A stretch of 64,000 bases of DNA from Luzula sylvatica (GCA_946800325.1 OX326960.1:12312893-12376892), one strand, 5' to 3'. Counted from the stretch's first letter, positions 1 to 12,284 are shown. The notes: generated by a model from the sequence alone, not told the origin. Translations and numbers: made by a program.

Positions 1-1835
1 TTAAGAATTTTTTGAAAAAATTGAAATTTATATGTGTTAGTCTTCAATTATGGAGTATTTTGAGTAAGACGTGAAAATTGAGTATTTTGTTTGTCTTATA
101 CTTCAATTTTAACATTTAAAAAAAATCATAGTTGAATTTTTGGAAGGTGTTTGACTTCGGTTTATGCATTATTAAGAATTTTTTGAAAAAATTGAAATTT
201 GTTTGTATTAGTCTTCAATTACGGAGTATTTTGAGTAAGCCACCAAAATTTAGTATTTTACTTGTGCTACACTTCAATTTAAAATTTTAAAAAAAAATAT
301 CTGAACTGAATTTTTTTTTCAAGGTGTTAGACTTCAGTTTTTGCATTTTTAAGAAATTTTTGAAAAATTAAAATTTGATTGTGATAGTCTTCCATTACGG
401 AGTATTTTGAGTATGGGATAAATATTGAGTATATTGCTTGTGTTACACTTCAATTTTGGCATTATATTATTAAATATAATCATATTATTTTTTGAAGGTG
501 TAAGACTTCTGATTTTGGATTTTTACAAAAATTTTGTAAAAATTGAAATTTGTATGTGTTAGACTTCAATTATGGAGTATTTTGAGTACGACATGAAAAT
601 TGAGTATTTTGATTGTGTTACACTTCGATTTTAATATTTTTAAAAAAAATATCTAATTGAATTTTTTGAAGATGTTAGAGTTCAGTTTTAGCATTTTTAC
701 GAAATTTTTGAAATAATTGAAATTTGTATGTGTTAGTTATAAATTAGGGAGTATTTTGAGTACGAATAAAAATGTGTATTTTGCTTGTCTTACACTTCAA
801 TTTTAACATATTTTTAAAAAATATCTTAATTGAATTTTTTTTAAGGTGTTAGACTTTTGTTTTTACATTTTTAAGAAAATTTTGAGAAAAATGAAATTTG
901 TGTTAGTCTTCAATTACGGAGTATTTTGAGTAAGCCATGAGAATTGAGTATTTTGCTTGTGTTACACTTGAATTTCAACATTTTTTAAAAAATATTTTAA
1001 TTGAATTTTTTGAAGGTGCCAGACTTCTATTTTTGTATTTTTAAGTATGTTTTGAAAAAATTGAAATTTGTGTGAGTTAGTCTTCAATTACGGAGTATTT
1101 TGGGTATGACATGAAAATTGAGTATTTTGCTTGTGTTACAACATAGTTTTAAAAAAATTAAAAAATATATCATAATAGAATTTTTTGAAGGTGTTAGACT
1201 TCTGTTTTTACATTTTTTTAAAAAAAATTTGAAAAAAATGACATTACTGTGTGTTAGTCTTCAATTACGGAGTATTTTGAGTACTACAAGAAAATTGAAT
1301 ATTTTTCTTGTGTTGCACTTCAACTTTAACATTTCTTTAAAAATATCTTAATTGAATTTTTTTAAGGTGTTAGACTTCGGTTTTTGCATTTTTAAGAAAT
1401 TTTAGAAAAAAATTGAAATTTGTATGTGTTAGACTTCAATTAGGGAGTATTTTGAGTACGGAATAAAAATTGAGTATTTTGCTTCTCTTACAATTCAATT
1501 TTAACATATTTTTAAAAAATATCATAATAGAATTTTTGAAGGTGGACTTTAGTTTGTGCATTTTTAAGAAATTTTGAAAAAATTGAAATTTGTGTGTGTG
1601 AGTCTTCAATTATGGAGTATTTTGAGTACGACATGAAAATTGAGTATTTTGCTTGTGTTACACTTCAATTTTAACATATTTTGAAAAAATATCTTAATTG
1701 AATTTTTGTGAAGGTGTTTGACATCTGTTTTTGCATTTTTTTAAAAAATTTGAAAAAATTGAAATTTGTGGGTGTCAGCCTTTAATTATGGAGTATTTTT
1801 AATTTGTCATGAAAATTGATAATTTTGCTTGTATT
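1..1835. repeat. AT-rich tandem array, period about 174 bp
   Basis: About ten head-to-tail copies of an AT-rich unit. The landmark 'aaggtgttagacttc' recurs near 145, 321, 495, 668, 842, 1012, 1187, 1363, 1539 and 1710, which gives the period. Each unit also holds 'cggagtattttgagta' and 'tgtgttacacttcaatttt'. The array continues off the left edge. The short open frames inside it (for example 1118-1351) are products of the repeat and have no protein-like character. A related array lies in the opposite orientation at 15300-16364. Confidence 0.9.
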
Positions 1836-2900
1836 GAAGGGAATTATCCCGTCTCCGGGCCCGCGCAGCGGATATGAAGGCCCGGTCCGATTTCCAAATA
1901 CCGAGATCATGCTTCGATATCGAGGGTACGGTGCAAAGTAGGATAGACGATCACCAGCGTGAAATTGATCATGCATGATAGGTTGATCGCTCGCATCCTT
2001 CTCTCTTCGGTGTCACGTTGGTAACTAGCCCGTGCGTCCCATACCACACGTCTCCAACCGTCTTGACACGTCTCCGGTTGTCTTCGCCCACACGCATCCA
2101 CAGCCTTTTACTCGTTGACTTTTCCGGTTTGATCACAAACGAAGAGCGACAAAGTGCGAACTCCTCTACTCGTATCCACCGTGAGTCGTAGCACCTCGGT
2201 CGCAGATGCATCTGCCTAGACGATGCACCGACGAACTTGCATGATTGCGTTTGATTCTCTAAACTGAGAAAACACCTTTTCTCTTTCTCTTCGCACTCTT
2301 TCAACAACTTGATAAGAGTCTCTCTAATTTCTGAACTGAATTAGATTGTAATTCACTTAGACTAAATATAGAAGAGCGAAACATCCTTTTTATACTAAAA
2401 AAGGATAAGGGTTGGGTCAAAGGTTGTGTATATCCAATATACACTTGCCGCATGAGGTTAGTTAGAACGCACCATAAAGTTAGTTGGAACGAACCATATT
2501 CTGCCTCATTTCTGTGTTAATTCCAAATTACATTCCTATAGTCCGTTCGAACGAACAACAATGTTGGTTCGAACGAACCACTCCCTGGAATGAATATGTA
2601 TAAAACCATTTTATACTCGTAGCGGTTCGTTCGAACGGACCCGATGGTTAGTTCGAACAGACCACTCTCTGGAACTTAACTTTGCAAAATCTTGTTATGC
2701 ATTTAATCAAACCCATGAATATTCATATTTCCTTCAGTCTCTCACTCAGTTTCAGATCAAACTAAAAAATACTCATGCATATCATATATGCACTATCATA
2801 GAGAATATAGCCATGTATTAAATACATTTGGCTATGAACATCACATGTGTCAGCAATCAAGCCCGACATAGTACGACTCGTTGTGTGACCGTGTAGGTTC
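1836..2900 (-). mobile_element. Probable LTR-retrotransposon remnant
   Basis: The array stops abruptly at a GC-richer stretch without an intact gene. The sequence 'cgcgcagcggat' near 1862 is shared with 15216, where it follows a gag-type zinc knuckle. The stretch 2330-2420 (a short A/T-rich leader ending in a run of T and A) and the motif 'gactcgttgtgtgaccgtg' near 2875 resemble LTR and leader sequence of plant copia elements. I could not delimit two LTRs or a target-site duplication, so the class is an inference. Confidence 0.35.
2540..2666. repeat. Cluster of TTCGAA-centred palindromes
   Basis: Four inverted-repeat motifs built on GTTCGAACGAAC lie here: near 2541 (gtccgttcgaacgaac), 2564 (ggttcgaacgaacc), 2625 (ggttcgttcgaacggacc) and 2650 (gttcgaacagacc). 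Two are followed by 'actccctgg' or 'actctctgg', so the block is a duplicated pair about 85 bp apart. It lies inside the putative LTR region and may be a structural or regulatory repeat of that element. Confidence 0.6.
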
Positions 2901-3140
2901 GTTTAACGATGGCAGTAGACGGTTTCCAAGGCACTACAAGTCCATGAGCAGGATCTAATCACTCCATCATGGCTACCCATGTTAAACGAAAAATTGGGTG
3001 ACGTGGCTTGACCAGACGGCCATATAGATATTTCCAAAATTGTACGGTTTCCAAGGCACTACAAGTCAGCTTAATCATGGCTTGATCATGGCTACCCATG
3101 GATCTAATCGCACGGTTTCCAAGGCACTACAAGTCAGCTT
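2900..3140. repeat. Scrambled short duplications with a Helitron-end-like segment
   Basis: The 20-mer 'ggtttccaaggcactacaag' occurs three times (about 2920, 3044, 3114). Two copies are followed by 'tcagcttaat', and 'catggctacccatg' occurs twice. At about 2994 'ttgggtgacgtggcttgacc' is nearly identical to 5249-5273, the subterminal part of the Helitron ending at 5307. This looks like repair or rolling-circle scrambling at the left side of that Helitron. No gene is visible. Confidence 0.55.
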
Positions 3141-3145
3141 AATAC

Positions 3146-4085
3146 ATATAGATATTTCCAAAATTGCTGCCCCTTCCTTTTGCGTCTTCGTGTGCATATT
3201 CGGCTACGAAAAATTAACGAAAATTAATAAATTATAAAGGAAAATAATAATTCAAATTTTATATTACCTTCATTATATCAATTCGTCTTTCGACTAATTC
3301 TTGATCAAGAAGAGTGCTTAAACTTCCAGACCAAGTAAACACAATATTTTCATCGTGTAATATACATGAATACGACGAATTTAAAGACGAATTCACCTAA
3401 AAATAATAATAAAAAATTAAAAAATTATATATTTAAAAAAATAGAAGTAAAATGAACATACATGATCAACTTGAATTAATTGCAAGATATCGGGTCCGGA
3501 TGCTTGGAACCGAAATAAGGCAACTACTTCAGAATAAGTATCATCACCTAAACACAGTATTTCTTATATCTCGTGCTTAATTTCACCCTATATGAAACAA
3601 AATTATTTTCAGAAATATATTTATTAAAATATTATTATACGAAAAAAAAGAACCTTGAATAAGACGAAGCTTTGGAAAATTGCAAAGAACCGAATCAGTT
3701 CTTTTCCTTCATAAAATCGACCAAGTACAGCTTGAGACTTTAACACGTCGTTCATTCTGTTAGCGATCGAAATTGCTGAATCTTTGTCGTCCTGTAATTA
3801 TGTAAAATATACCAGAATGCTCTTCTGTTCAATCCAGGTACCAATGAGAATTCCGTCGGTATCTTTGCCAGGATATGTATGCTGAAATACATAACAATCT
3901 CCACTATAGAATTTTGTATTCTCCGTACCGGCAAGTAGACTTTTTCGGTACCGTTCACTCTACAAACCTAAAAATTGACCCAAAAAAATAAAAAAACTTT
4001 CAGGGGCATTTTGGTCATAAAAGAGGTTCTTTTGCGGTTCTTCTTTTTGCAGGCCATCAGTCCGTTTACATTCAATCCTTGCTTT
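3146..4085 (-). pseudogene. VLN: Captured villin (gelsolin-family) gene fragment
   Basis: Villins are plant actin-bundling proteins made of gelsolin repeats. On the minus strand a run of exon-like blocks reads as villin. In gene order they are about 4085-4025 (KQGLNVNGLM), 3955-3810 (VCRVNGTEK, then in another frame FYSGDCYVFQHTYPGKDTDG), 3791-3659 (DSAISIANRM, FYEGKELIRFFAIFQSFVLF), 3549-3470 (YSEVVALFRFQASGPDILQL), 3398-3270 (SSLNSSYSCILHDENIVFTW, DQELVERRIDIMK) and about 3206-3146 (PNMHTKTQKEG). Most blocks end in GT donors and start after AG. A frameshift splits the second block and one intron has shrunk to about 33 bp. Only part of the protein is present, so this is a non-functional captured fragment. 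Confidence 0.8.
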
Positions 4086-4089
4086 CTGA

Positions 4090-4600
4090 AAAGGTCCGAA
4101 ACACAAAATTTTACACATCTTCGGAATTTTGAAATCTTACCCATGCAATCGCATCATCTTTCGTCACTTTGTGCCGAATCCCATCACGTTCCTTGCACCT
4201 AAGTCTACATCCCACGTGATGTCCCGCAAGCTCAAGCAGCACTTAAAAATCCAATGCATAAATTCCATTGGATGGATCGTACCTGCTAAAATCAATACAA
4301 TTAATGTGAATATAAAAAAGCAGCGGGTTTTTATGAAAATTTAACTTTTGAGAGAATGGAAAATTACTCGATGCAAAGATGGATGTGTTCTTGAATACCA
4401 AAACCAAAGCAGCCAGATTCGCCGAAGTTCTTTCTAAGCAACTCGCATTCCTTCACCTTCAATCCGCTCTCTATAAGTCGCATGGCTTGCTCGCCGCTTA
4501 CAGTGACGTAGCAAGAAATTTCCTGATTACGCCCAATTCCAAACCAGTCGACTATTTCCCTCCGGCTTACAGTAACCTAACCCTAATTTTAGAGAAAATA
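4090..4600 (-). pseudogene. RPL11: Captured 60S ribosomal protein uL5 (RPL11) fragment
   Basis: On the minus strand the reading around 4575-4370 gives [20 protein letters not shown] and then [10 protein letters not shown], a clear match to the middle of plant uL5/RPL11. A canonical intron (donor GTAATT near 4369, acceptor TTTTAGCAG near 4290) leads to a second exon reading YDPSNGIYALDF, then a TAA stop, then RHKVTKDDAIAW. The N-terminal exon and the C-terminal tail are missing, and the in-frame stop makes it a pseudogene. It lies just upstream, in transcription order, of the villin blocks, with donor and acceptor signals that could join the two, though out of frame. Confidence 0.8.
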
Positions 4601-4829
4601 ACGAAGAAACCAAATTGAGAAAACTACGAAAAAATCAGGCCAAAATATTCAACCAAGAACACCAAATTGAACCAATTTCGACTGAAATCATCGTATCTCC
4701 ACTTTTTCGAACTGATTCTGAAGCAAATCAGTGAAGGAAAAAGCGAAAACTTCGACATAAAATTGACACGAAAAGACTCGAATCAGAAGTAAACACTACG
4801 GAAAAATAAAAATAAAAACCTGCACTGCC

Positions 4830-5110
4830 ATGGAGGCTTGCATCCTCGTCGGTCGTCCCGAGAGAGAAGCACCACGTCATGCGGCGGCTGCCATGGAGTC
4901 CGGCATCCTCGACGGTCGTCATGGCCACCATTTCCTCACGTTTTCCTTTCACACGTCCTCGCCAGAGCTTCCCCTGCATTTCGCCAAATTTTCGCTAGGT
5001 TTCGTCGCCGATTTTTTCTCTTTCGCTAGGGTTAGGGTTTTCGTGGCCTCCTTTTTCTCCTGGCTCGCGGGAATGAGAAAGAGAGAGAGAAAGGGGGTAA
5101 GTGTATGCAT
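4830..5110 (-). promoter_or_regulatory. Telobox-type 5' leader inside Helitron 3
   Basis: On the minus strand this segment has a CT-rich tract, then AACCCTAACCCTAGC (teloboxes typical of ribosomal and housekeeping gene leaders), then several in-frame ATGs and a GC-richer stretch with a possible donor near 4820. It resembles 20330-20560 of Helitron 2 in composition, order and distance from the element's 5' end. I read it as a carried promoter and 5' UTR segment. Transcription is not shown by sequence alone. Confidence 0.5.
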
Positions 5111-5307
5111 AGGGGAGGAGACTGGATAGACTCGGTTCACGTGTTCCAAGAGTTATTAACATACCATGGAGCACATAAGCCGAGTCCATTCAAAAATGGA
5201 CGTCCATGATCAAAAGCTCAAATTTACTGTATGATCAGACGGCCCAGAAAATTTGGGTGACGTGGCTTGACCAGAAAAGAGTAATTTTGTTTGTTTTATA
5301 CATAAGA

Positions 5308-5977
5308 TTAATTAATATTGAACATATTGAACATATATGAAATCAACAAGCTAAATTTACAAACCTTTTAACCTTATAAAACCTAGAAATGAATTCTCGG
5401 TGTTAATGAAATATATGATCTGCAGAGAATACAAAAGTGAGTTTGCAAGAAAATTTGAAACGCAATTTTGTGAAATAATTTTTCGACTGGTTATGTTATC
5501 ATGATGAAAGTTTTTTTTTTTTTGCAAAGAATGACGGGATTGTTTATTTAAGCTTTGGAGAATGCATAAATGTGTTTGTGAAAAAATTCGAATCACAACT
5601 TTTACGAATTAAGTTTTGGACTCGTCATATAAATACAACGAAATTTTTGTTTTTTCGCAACGAATTATCTCAGTCATTTTTATCATGACAACTCTCTTAC
5701 TTATAATGCAGTTGCAATCGTCGTCACGTTTCAAGAAATCTTACACTAGAAACGGTATATTCAATAAAAATGCATGAAATTATATTGCAATCATCTGTAA
5801 AAATATTTGCGATAATATAAGTCATTTTAAATCAAAACATGAATTTACAAACAAGGATTACGATAAAGAAAAGAGTTAAGAGGAAGATCTTTTACAAACC
5901 ATAAATTATATATATATTTTTGTCAAAGCATGTAGATAATTAATCTACATATAATTATTCCGTTTAATTGCCCTTTC
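5308..5977. other. 3' flank of SEC1 copy A, homologous to that of copy C
   Basis: No gene. From about 5357 to 5977 the sequence is an inverted, diverged copy of 48443-49060 downstream of SEC1 copy C, for example 'tctgcagagaata' at 5419 and its complement near 48990. The motif 'gaaatcaacaagctaaa' at 5340 matches the complement of 49532-49548 in the leader of the MLF-like gene. The duplication that made copies A and C therefore reached towards that neighbour. Confidence 0.65.
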
Positions 5978-8900
5978 TTATGGAGCCTTCAGCATCTTCA
6001 ATTTCTGCACACACACACAAAAAATACAATAATTATATACTAATTGTTAAACAAACTTAAATTATTAACTTAATTGTCATTATAATAACATATAAAAGTA
6101 AAAAATATCTATATGTATTTTTATCATACTGTGATAAATTGAGGAGGATCGTCGAGACTGGTAGATCCAAGAATGACTTCCCTCTTGAGTTTCACAGTGA
6201 GCTTGTGAGCAGCGCGTAACTACACAAGACAAAAAATCATCAATTGCAATTAAAAAGGTATAACAAATAGAAAAACACAATAAGGAATATATTTTATAAT
6301 TAATTTAAGCACAAATACCTCGGAGCGAGTGGCTCCGCCAATCATAAAAACGAAAATTCTCTGACCCATCCTTCTGAAATCGGTCGACGCGTGTCTGAGT
6401 ACCGAATCACTATTCAATCACAAAATGAACAATTTTTCAAGTCCAAACAACAAGAAATTCTAAATTGTATTATTTATTTAGCGTATTTTACTGAAAAATA
6501 TTTATAGCAAAACTATACCTCGAGGAACCATCGTCAGACTGAGACTTGGCCCAAGACGGGGTGCGCCTGGATCGAACCGACGCAGCCGGCTGGACTTGGG
6601 TCGTCTTGCCCATGCCAGCCGGTTGAGAATGAGTTGTACGAGCACTCCCGTTCGGTGCTGGCTGTGCATTTCCATTCGAACTCCCATTTTGGGTTGCTTG
6701 ATTCATGGACGGATAATCTTGTTTCGATAATTCTCCTTTACTTAGCTGCATTACCAGTTCCTACAAAAATATAAATGAAATTTACTTTGTGTTCAGTATT
6801 TTTTTATTATTATTGAAAAAAAAAAAAAAAAAAAATACCTCTACGAGGGGAACAAAGCGTAACAGAGACCATTGAGTCGTCTCTTCATCAGTCCGTTCTT
6901 TCCTTATCGCGTTTTTCTTCTGAAGATTTGTAAATGAAATGATTTAGATTAAGCGGATAAATGTAAATGCGTCGAAAATAAATCATGAAATTAAGACCAG
7001 TTTAGTTTAGTTACCTTTGATGCATCAAACTTGAGAGAGAACCTACTATTGGTTGTCTTTTTGGTATCTAGGCCCCCCAAGTATCTCAAATTGTTTATTG
7101 TAGTCATGTCGCTGCGTGATAATTTCGCTAACTGAAATAGAAGATCAAAATTCATATCATATAATACATTTTCATTGCATAATTCAATAACTAATAGTTA
7201 GTACGAGAGTCAATGAATTATTTAGTGTGGATAACTTTATTGATAATTTGAATGGTAATGATATATCAAACAATTTATTTGATTAAGAAGTGAAGAGAAT
7301 AAGATTACCTTCATCAATTGGTCCCCCTTGTCGCCCTCGAATTTTTCAGGATAAGCGAGCGCGTAAATCATAAGCAACCTTAGTTTGCTCTCAGGATTCA
7401 AATTCTTCTGGAGGAAACTGATGACTTGCAGTGTCGCACCTTCATCTCCAAATACAAGACCTTGCTCAATTTTCCCCAAATCAATAAGACTCGTATCTCT
7501 CATTATCTTATTTATTTTTCCTGCAATCTGATAAAATTCAAATTGTTTTAATAAACATGAATGTAGATTAACAAATTTTCCCCAATATTTTATTTTATTG
7601 TACTAACCTCTACATGGAGCGATAACCTTTCCATTTGTTCGGTGTACTGCGGTAAAGCTTGCACCACCTTTTGAAGATCCCTTGTCGACATCTCACCACC
7701 ACTACAATAATAACAGCGATAAGTAAAAGGTAAAAATCGAACTAGTTTTAATTTTTTTGAAGATGAAGAAAATGGTACGAACTTGTTCTGGCTCTGAATT
7801 TGTGCCGCTTTATTCTTCGAGACAAAATTATTCATCTTATCGCACAATCTTTCACTAGCCTATACACCAAATTGACAACGAAAAATTAGTCCGAGTTCGA
7901 TTTACTAGAAAGTTCGAGACCGTTAAACTTACATCTGCTATATGCGTATGCCTAAGCTCGAGCCAAACCGGGTCATGATCCTCGAGAATAACCTCTTTCT
8001 TGTCGGTCGAACCTGATTTATTTTGTACCTTCAATGAAAAACGAGTAAATCATATTAATCTAATATCTAATGATAAGGACTATATTGAATATAGGGTCTC
8101 ATTTTTGCAATCTCAATTAAGCAGGTTTTATTTTGCAAATTTCACACAAAATAAAATAAATTCAGATAATATACCTCATGTACGTATTTGTTTCCATCCA
8201 TGTCCAGTAAATCATGACACATTGCATCGTAAGTCCATTCATGGATAACCGGTGCAATCTGCATAAAAAAGAACGAACAAATTAATTTAATAAAAACATA
8301 CAAAAAGCATGACAAGAAAAATAGTTGAGACGTGAAACTAACCTGGTCTATGGATCGGTCAACGATAAGCAACTCACACGTCTCCTTTTGGGGATAATCA
8401 GGAATTGTAGTCTTAAATTTTGAAAAAATATCCCAAACCGCCGCAGCTAATTTCGTCGGTACCAAATCGTGTGGCGTCACAGAAGCATCGCAAGCTTTGG
8501 CTGCGCGATACCTCACATTTGGTAACTCCTAAAAGTAATTTATTTCAATTTAATTAACACGAATTCAATATGTATTGAGACAAATAAACTATCAGAAACT
8601 AAAAATGATTTAAATTTCGTGATACCCTAAGAGAAGCCAAGGCAGTGGCGATACGAGTGGCAATAGTGTTTATAGCATCATTATACTTGCTCGTTTTTTC
8701 TGCATTTTCTGCAAATAACTCTTCCAATGCCATTTCATGATCGGTTATGAAACCCTGTCGATCACAGAAGAAAATTAATTTTACAATTTATGAGTCAGAA
8801 ATCTTCTTTTTGTTTGGTTTTCAGATTTTCAATTATTAATTACCTGAGTGTCCATAGCAAAGTATTCCAAATTCATCTGCAATTTCATATGAAAATAAAC

Positions 8901-11699
8901 AAAATTACAACATGAACACAAATCATGAATTACGATGTTTTTTCAAACATTAAGAGAGAATTGAATTAACCTCGCTTAAGACTCCAATGCGAGGTATAAT
9001 ACTTGTATCGTTCTTTATGTAAGCCAGCAGTTCCTTAGGCACTGGCGAGCTAAAGAAGATATATGCCCTGTGAAATTTAACAAGTAATAATATAAGATTG
9101 ATCATTTGTTTAAATTAAAAAATAAAATTTTGATAAACTTAGCCAGCAGATTAGTGTGGCTAATTTCGATACAATTTGGGGGGATTTTGAAACGTACTTT
9201 CTGTATAAAGGGCATCTTCCAGACATGTCAGAAAGCACCATTATCACACTGCAATTTGATAATTAAGGAAGTCGATATTAGGAAATTTTTTTTGACGAAC
9301 GAGGAGGCAACAAGATGGGATGCTTGGTGGTGGGCCACGAGATATGCAATATGGCTAGCTAGAAATAACGCTATTTTTAGAAACAAACGGATGGAAAAAA
9401 ATACTTGCCAAGGCCACGCCGCGTATTTGGCGAACATGTGGCTAATTAAGAGCAACACAAGCACATAGTATTAGGAGATTCAAAAGCGAAGACTTAATAT
9501 GTAAGTTAGTTACATGCTTAGTATGTAGCTTAACTACAGATGTTTTTACAATTTTATTGTTCACCTGAGCCAATGGTGATTCACTCTTGTAATTAATTAA
9601 ACTCATGTAACCCGGTTTTTAAGCAATGAAACGAGGAAATAACCTCTTTTCCCTCAAAAAAAAAGATATTAGGAAATTTAATATGTCATATATATTATAG
9701 ACGAAATTAGGGTAGTAATTGATTCGATTAAATTCCATACTTTTCTTTAAGAGGCTGGAGAAAATAGACAGCATCCATGCTAGTCATTGGCTCTCTTCTT
9801 TTGAATACATCTTCGATCACTGTAAAAAAGGGTGAAAAGATCAAAGAAAAGAAGAAATTAATTAGTTTTAGGATTGAAATCAGTTTCATGTGTGCCCCAT
9901 AGAAAATTGAAATATCACGTAACCCCTTCAAAAATGATAAAACAAATGAAAATATCACATATCTCAATAGAAGTTTACCATTTTGAAAGGGCATAGGTGA
10001 TATTTTGAGATTTTCTAGTGGTATTCGTGAAATAACATGATATTTTGCGGACGTACGCGTGAAATTACTCCTTAATTGAATTTATTACTTACGTGAAATT
10101 CCAGCATCAGTGATATCAGCCATTTTGCACGAGTAAGACATGATTTTTACAGTAAATTTATCCATGATAAGCACCTGAAATCAATAAACAATGCATCCAT
10201 TATTTATTTATTTATTTACTGACCTGTACCTAGACTAACAATATATCAATTTATTTTTTGTCCTATTAACTTAATATGCATTTTTTTATTAATTATAGGA
10301 AAAAAATGAAACAAAATTATATTTTGCTTACCTTCCATGGTGTATTTGATTCCTTGACTTTAGGCGACCTTAGCATTTCATTCAATAACCCTACAAGCAA
10401 CAATTAAAATGGATAAATGATTAGTTAGCAGGCACATATTATTTCTAGGGATTTTTTTCAATTTTCAATTATTCACGACACTTTTTACAAGTTCGGCATA
10501 ATGAATGATTTTTTTTTTTAATTTTCAATTTCAAAACTACAATTTTTACAAATGTAATTTTAAAAACACTAATAATTAGAGTTAAAAGTCACTAATGTAA
10601 TTATACGTACTTTTGTATTGTATTTTTACATAATTGTCTTCGTAATTTAAGCTAGACAATATTGAAAATATAATAATATGTTACTCGGAATAAAGTGAAG
10701 TGAATATTTCATAATTTTTAAAAATTATATTATGAAACATACTTAGCGTGCTTCACCATATTATATTATATTTGTATTTATATTTGACTATGTAACATAA
10801 TTTAAAATGATACAAAATTAAATATAATTTAGCTAACATGAATGTAACAATTATCAACATAACACGTCATCAATGTAAGGTAACATTCTAAAATTTCTCA
10901 AAATTATATGTGAAATAATAAATACATAAATGTCTACCAAAATTTTTAATCATAACAAATTAATATATCATATTTTATTATATATCATAATTTATTGATT
11001 ATAATAAGTAATAATTGTTATGACATGGCATAAGAAAATTGTATGTATGAGTTTGGAAAAATGCTTGTTGGTCCTTAAATGTTTTTTATAAGCTAATATT
11101 GTTACTTAAATTGTGTTTTATTTTTTTTTAATTGGCGTAGTATATTCTTGATAAAATAGTTATTTTTATTATTTTAAAAAACAAAGTAAAGAAAGTGATG
11201 TGGTAGTTGTAATCGAGGATAATGTAAGATTTAATAAGATCAGAGAGTAAATTCATGGTTTTTTTGTTTTTGTGCAACCCGATACGTGTTGTTTCTAAAA
11301 TGTTAGTAGTTAGCAAATGAAATTATCGTGACACGGAGTTTGGGAGTGTGTGACTAATTTTTAACAAATTTTTATTGTACAAGAAATATTATAAATATAG
11401 AGAAAATATTTTTTTGTTTCCAAATCATTGTATGGGGTTTTGTATTTTTTCAATTGAAATCTCAACATAAATTAGAAATTGGAGGGAGTCAAAATCAATT
11501 TCCTAGTAGGGCTGATACCGTACACATATTTTCTATGATAACAAAAGACAAAAAAACATTTCTCTGTTTTGAGTACGAGGAAACTAAATAAAGTATTCAA
11601 AATTAGAAAAATTAGAAACTCACGATGTCGACTCATTTGGCGGAAATTCTTGTACTCGTCGCCTCCGCCGGAAGAAAATTCCGAGCCTGACAAAGACAT
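5978..11699 (-). CDS. KEU: SEC1/KEULE-type SM protein, copy A (complete)
   Basis: Sec1/Munc18 protein of the plant KEULE class. The family binds the cytokinesis syntaxin KNOLLE and related SNAREs and promotes membrane fusion at the cell plate and plasma membrane. Twenty exons can be read: 11699-11624, 10390-10332, 10174-10093, 9819-9741, 9248-9198, 9067-8971, 8876-8844, 8754-8626, 8528-8343, 8258-8175, 8028-7933, 7859-7783, 7701-7608, 7527-7309, 7131-7015, 6919-6839, 6760-6519, 6409-6319, 6219-6130 and 6004-5978. They total 2010 nt, or 669 residues, near the 666 of Arabidopsis KEULE. Conserved signatures include [40 protein letters not shown] and [21 protein letters not shown] sequence near the C-terminus. 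No frameshift or stop was seen. Intron 4 carries an antisense LINE tail. The 5' half is shared with copy B. Confidence 0.9.
9289..9664 (+). mobile_element. 5'-truncated LINE tail in intron 4 of SEC1 copy A
   Basis: A 376-bp insertion ending in a poly-A run and flanked by a perfect 15-bp target duplication, gatattaggaaattt (9274-9288 and 9665-9679). Copies B and C lack it at the matching site, so the empty site is visible. It encodes the last residues of a plant LINE ORF2 ([11 protein letters not shown]), with a stop near 9468, then a 3' UTR with 'ccggtttttaagcaatgaaa'. It lies antisense to the host gene and does not disturb the exons. Confidence 0.92.
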
Positions 11700-12284
11700 C
11701 TTTTCTTCTCCTTGTGAATTCTTCCTTTTATTTTAGATTTCTTGTAAATTATCTCGTCTTCTTTTCGTAATAGAAATCTCTTCCCAACTTGTCGTAGGAA
11801 AGTTGATCAAATTATTCTCTCAATGAAATCTATGAAGAGATGTCATGTTAAATATCTATTTTAGTCAAACAAAAAAAAAAATCAATTATTACGATAACTA
11901 GTTCTGCTAATTGTGTTCAATCTGTACCGTACATTTTTAACCTAATGTAACTAGTTTTACCAAACAAAATTGTCTTGAGAAGTTGAGTCAACAAGTGTGT
12001 CTATGGTCGACCAGATATTGACAGCAAATGATTTGTCCTCATAACAGAAAATCAGTACTTCAACAAATTTGTTCAATTCAATTCATATGTGCAACTTATA
12101 TTATTTATGTCCTGTCGTTATCAGTATTGTTAAGTTTTATTTAAGCCATGATAATCATGATACTAATTTATAAATTTGAGATTTTCAAATAAAATAATGA
12201 AATTTCATTATTCTCAATAAAAAGTTTACTATTAATTTATTTTTATATATGATTACATATGTATACCTTTCATTATATTCATTA
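11700..12284. promoter_or_regulatory. Upstream region of SEC1 copy A
   Basis: 5' UTR and promoter region of copy A, nearly identical in inverted form to 20740-21137 plus 17750-17911 of the right arm. It is purine-rich on the gene strand just before the ATG. I could not assign a TATA box with confidence. Helitron 1 lies about 585 bp upstream of the start codon, so distal control elements may have been displaced relative to the ancestral promoter. Confidence 0.5.

Larger units (their letters stand above)
3140..5307 (-). mobile_element. Helitron 3, 3' end not found, carrying captured exons
   Basis: The minus-strand 5' terminus is inferred at 5307. Read in reverse it begins TCTTATGTATAAA, and the flanking base is T. 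It continues with a 'GCCACGTCACCC' subterminal block, as in Helitrons 1 and 2 of this window. Next come a GA-rich leader with telobox-like CTAGGG motifs (4830-5100), then RPL11 exons, then villin exons, all on the element's own strand. The expected 3' hairpin plus CTAG was not found on the left, so the element is truncated or rearranged near 2900-3140. No Rep/helicase is present, so it is non-autonomous. Confidence 0.6.

Noticed and set aside
1969..2307. 112-codon minus-strand open frame as a gene
   Set aside because: No recognisable domain. It lies in LTR-like debris next to a satellite array.
4379..4618. 79-codon plus-strand open frame
   Set aside because: It is the antisense shadow of the RPL11 exon, which reads clearly on the minus strand.
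8142..8248. Small plus-strand gene overlapping SEC1 copy A (frame 8000-8248)
   Set aside because: It is antisense to SEC1 exons 10-11 and their intron, and the same shadow appears in copy C (46139-46387), so it only mirrors exon conservation.
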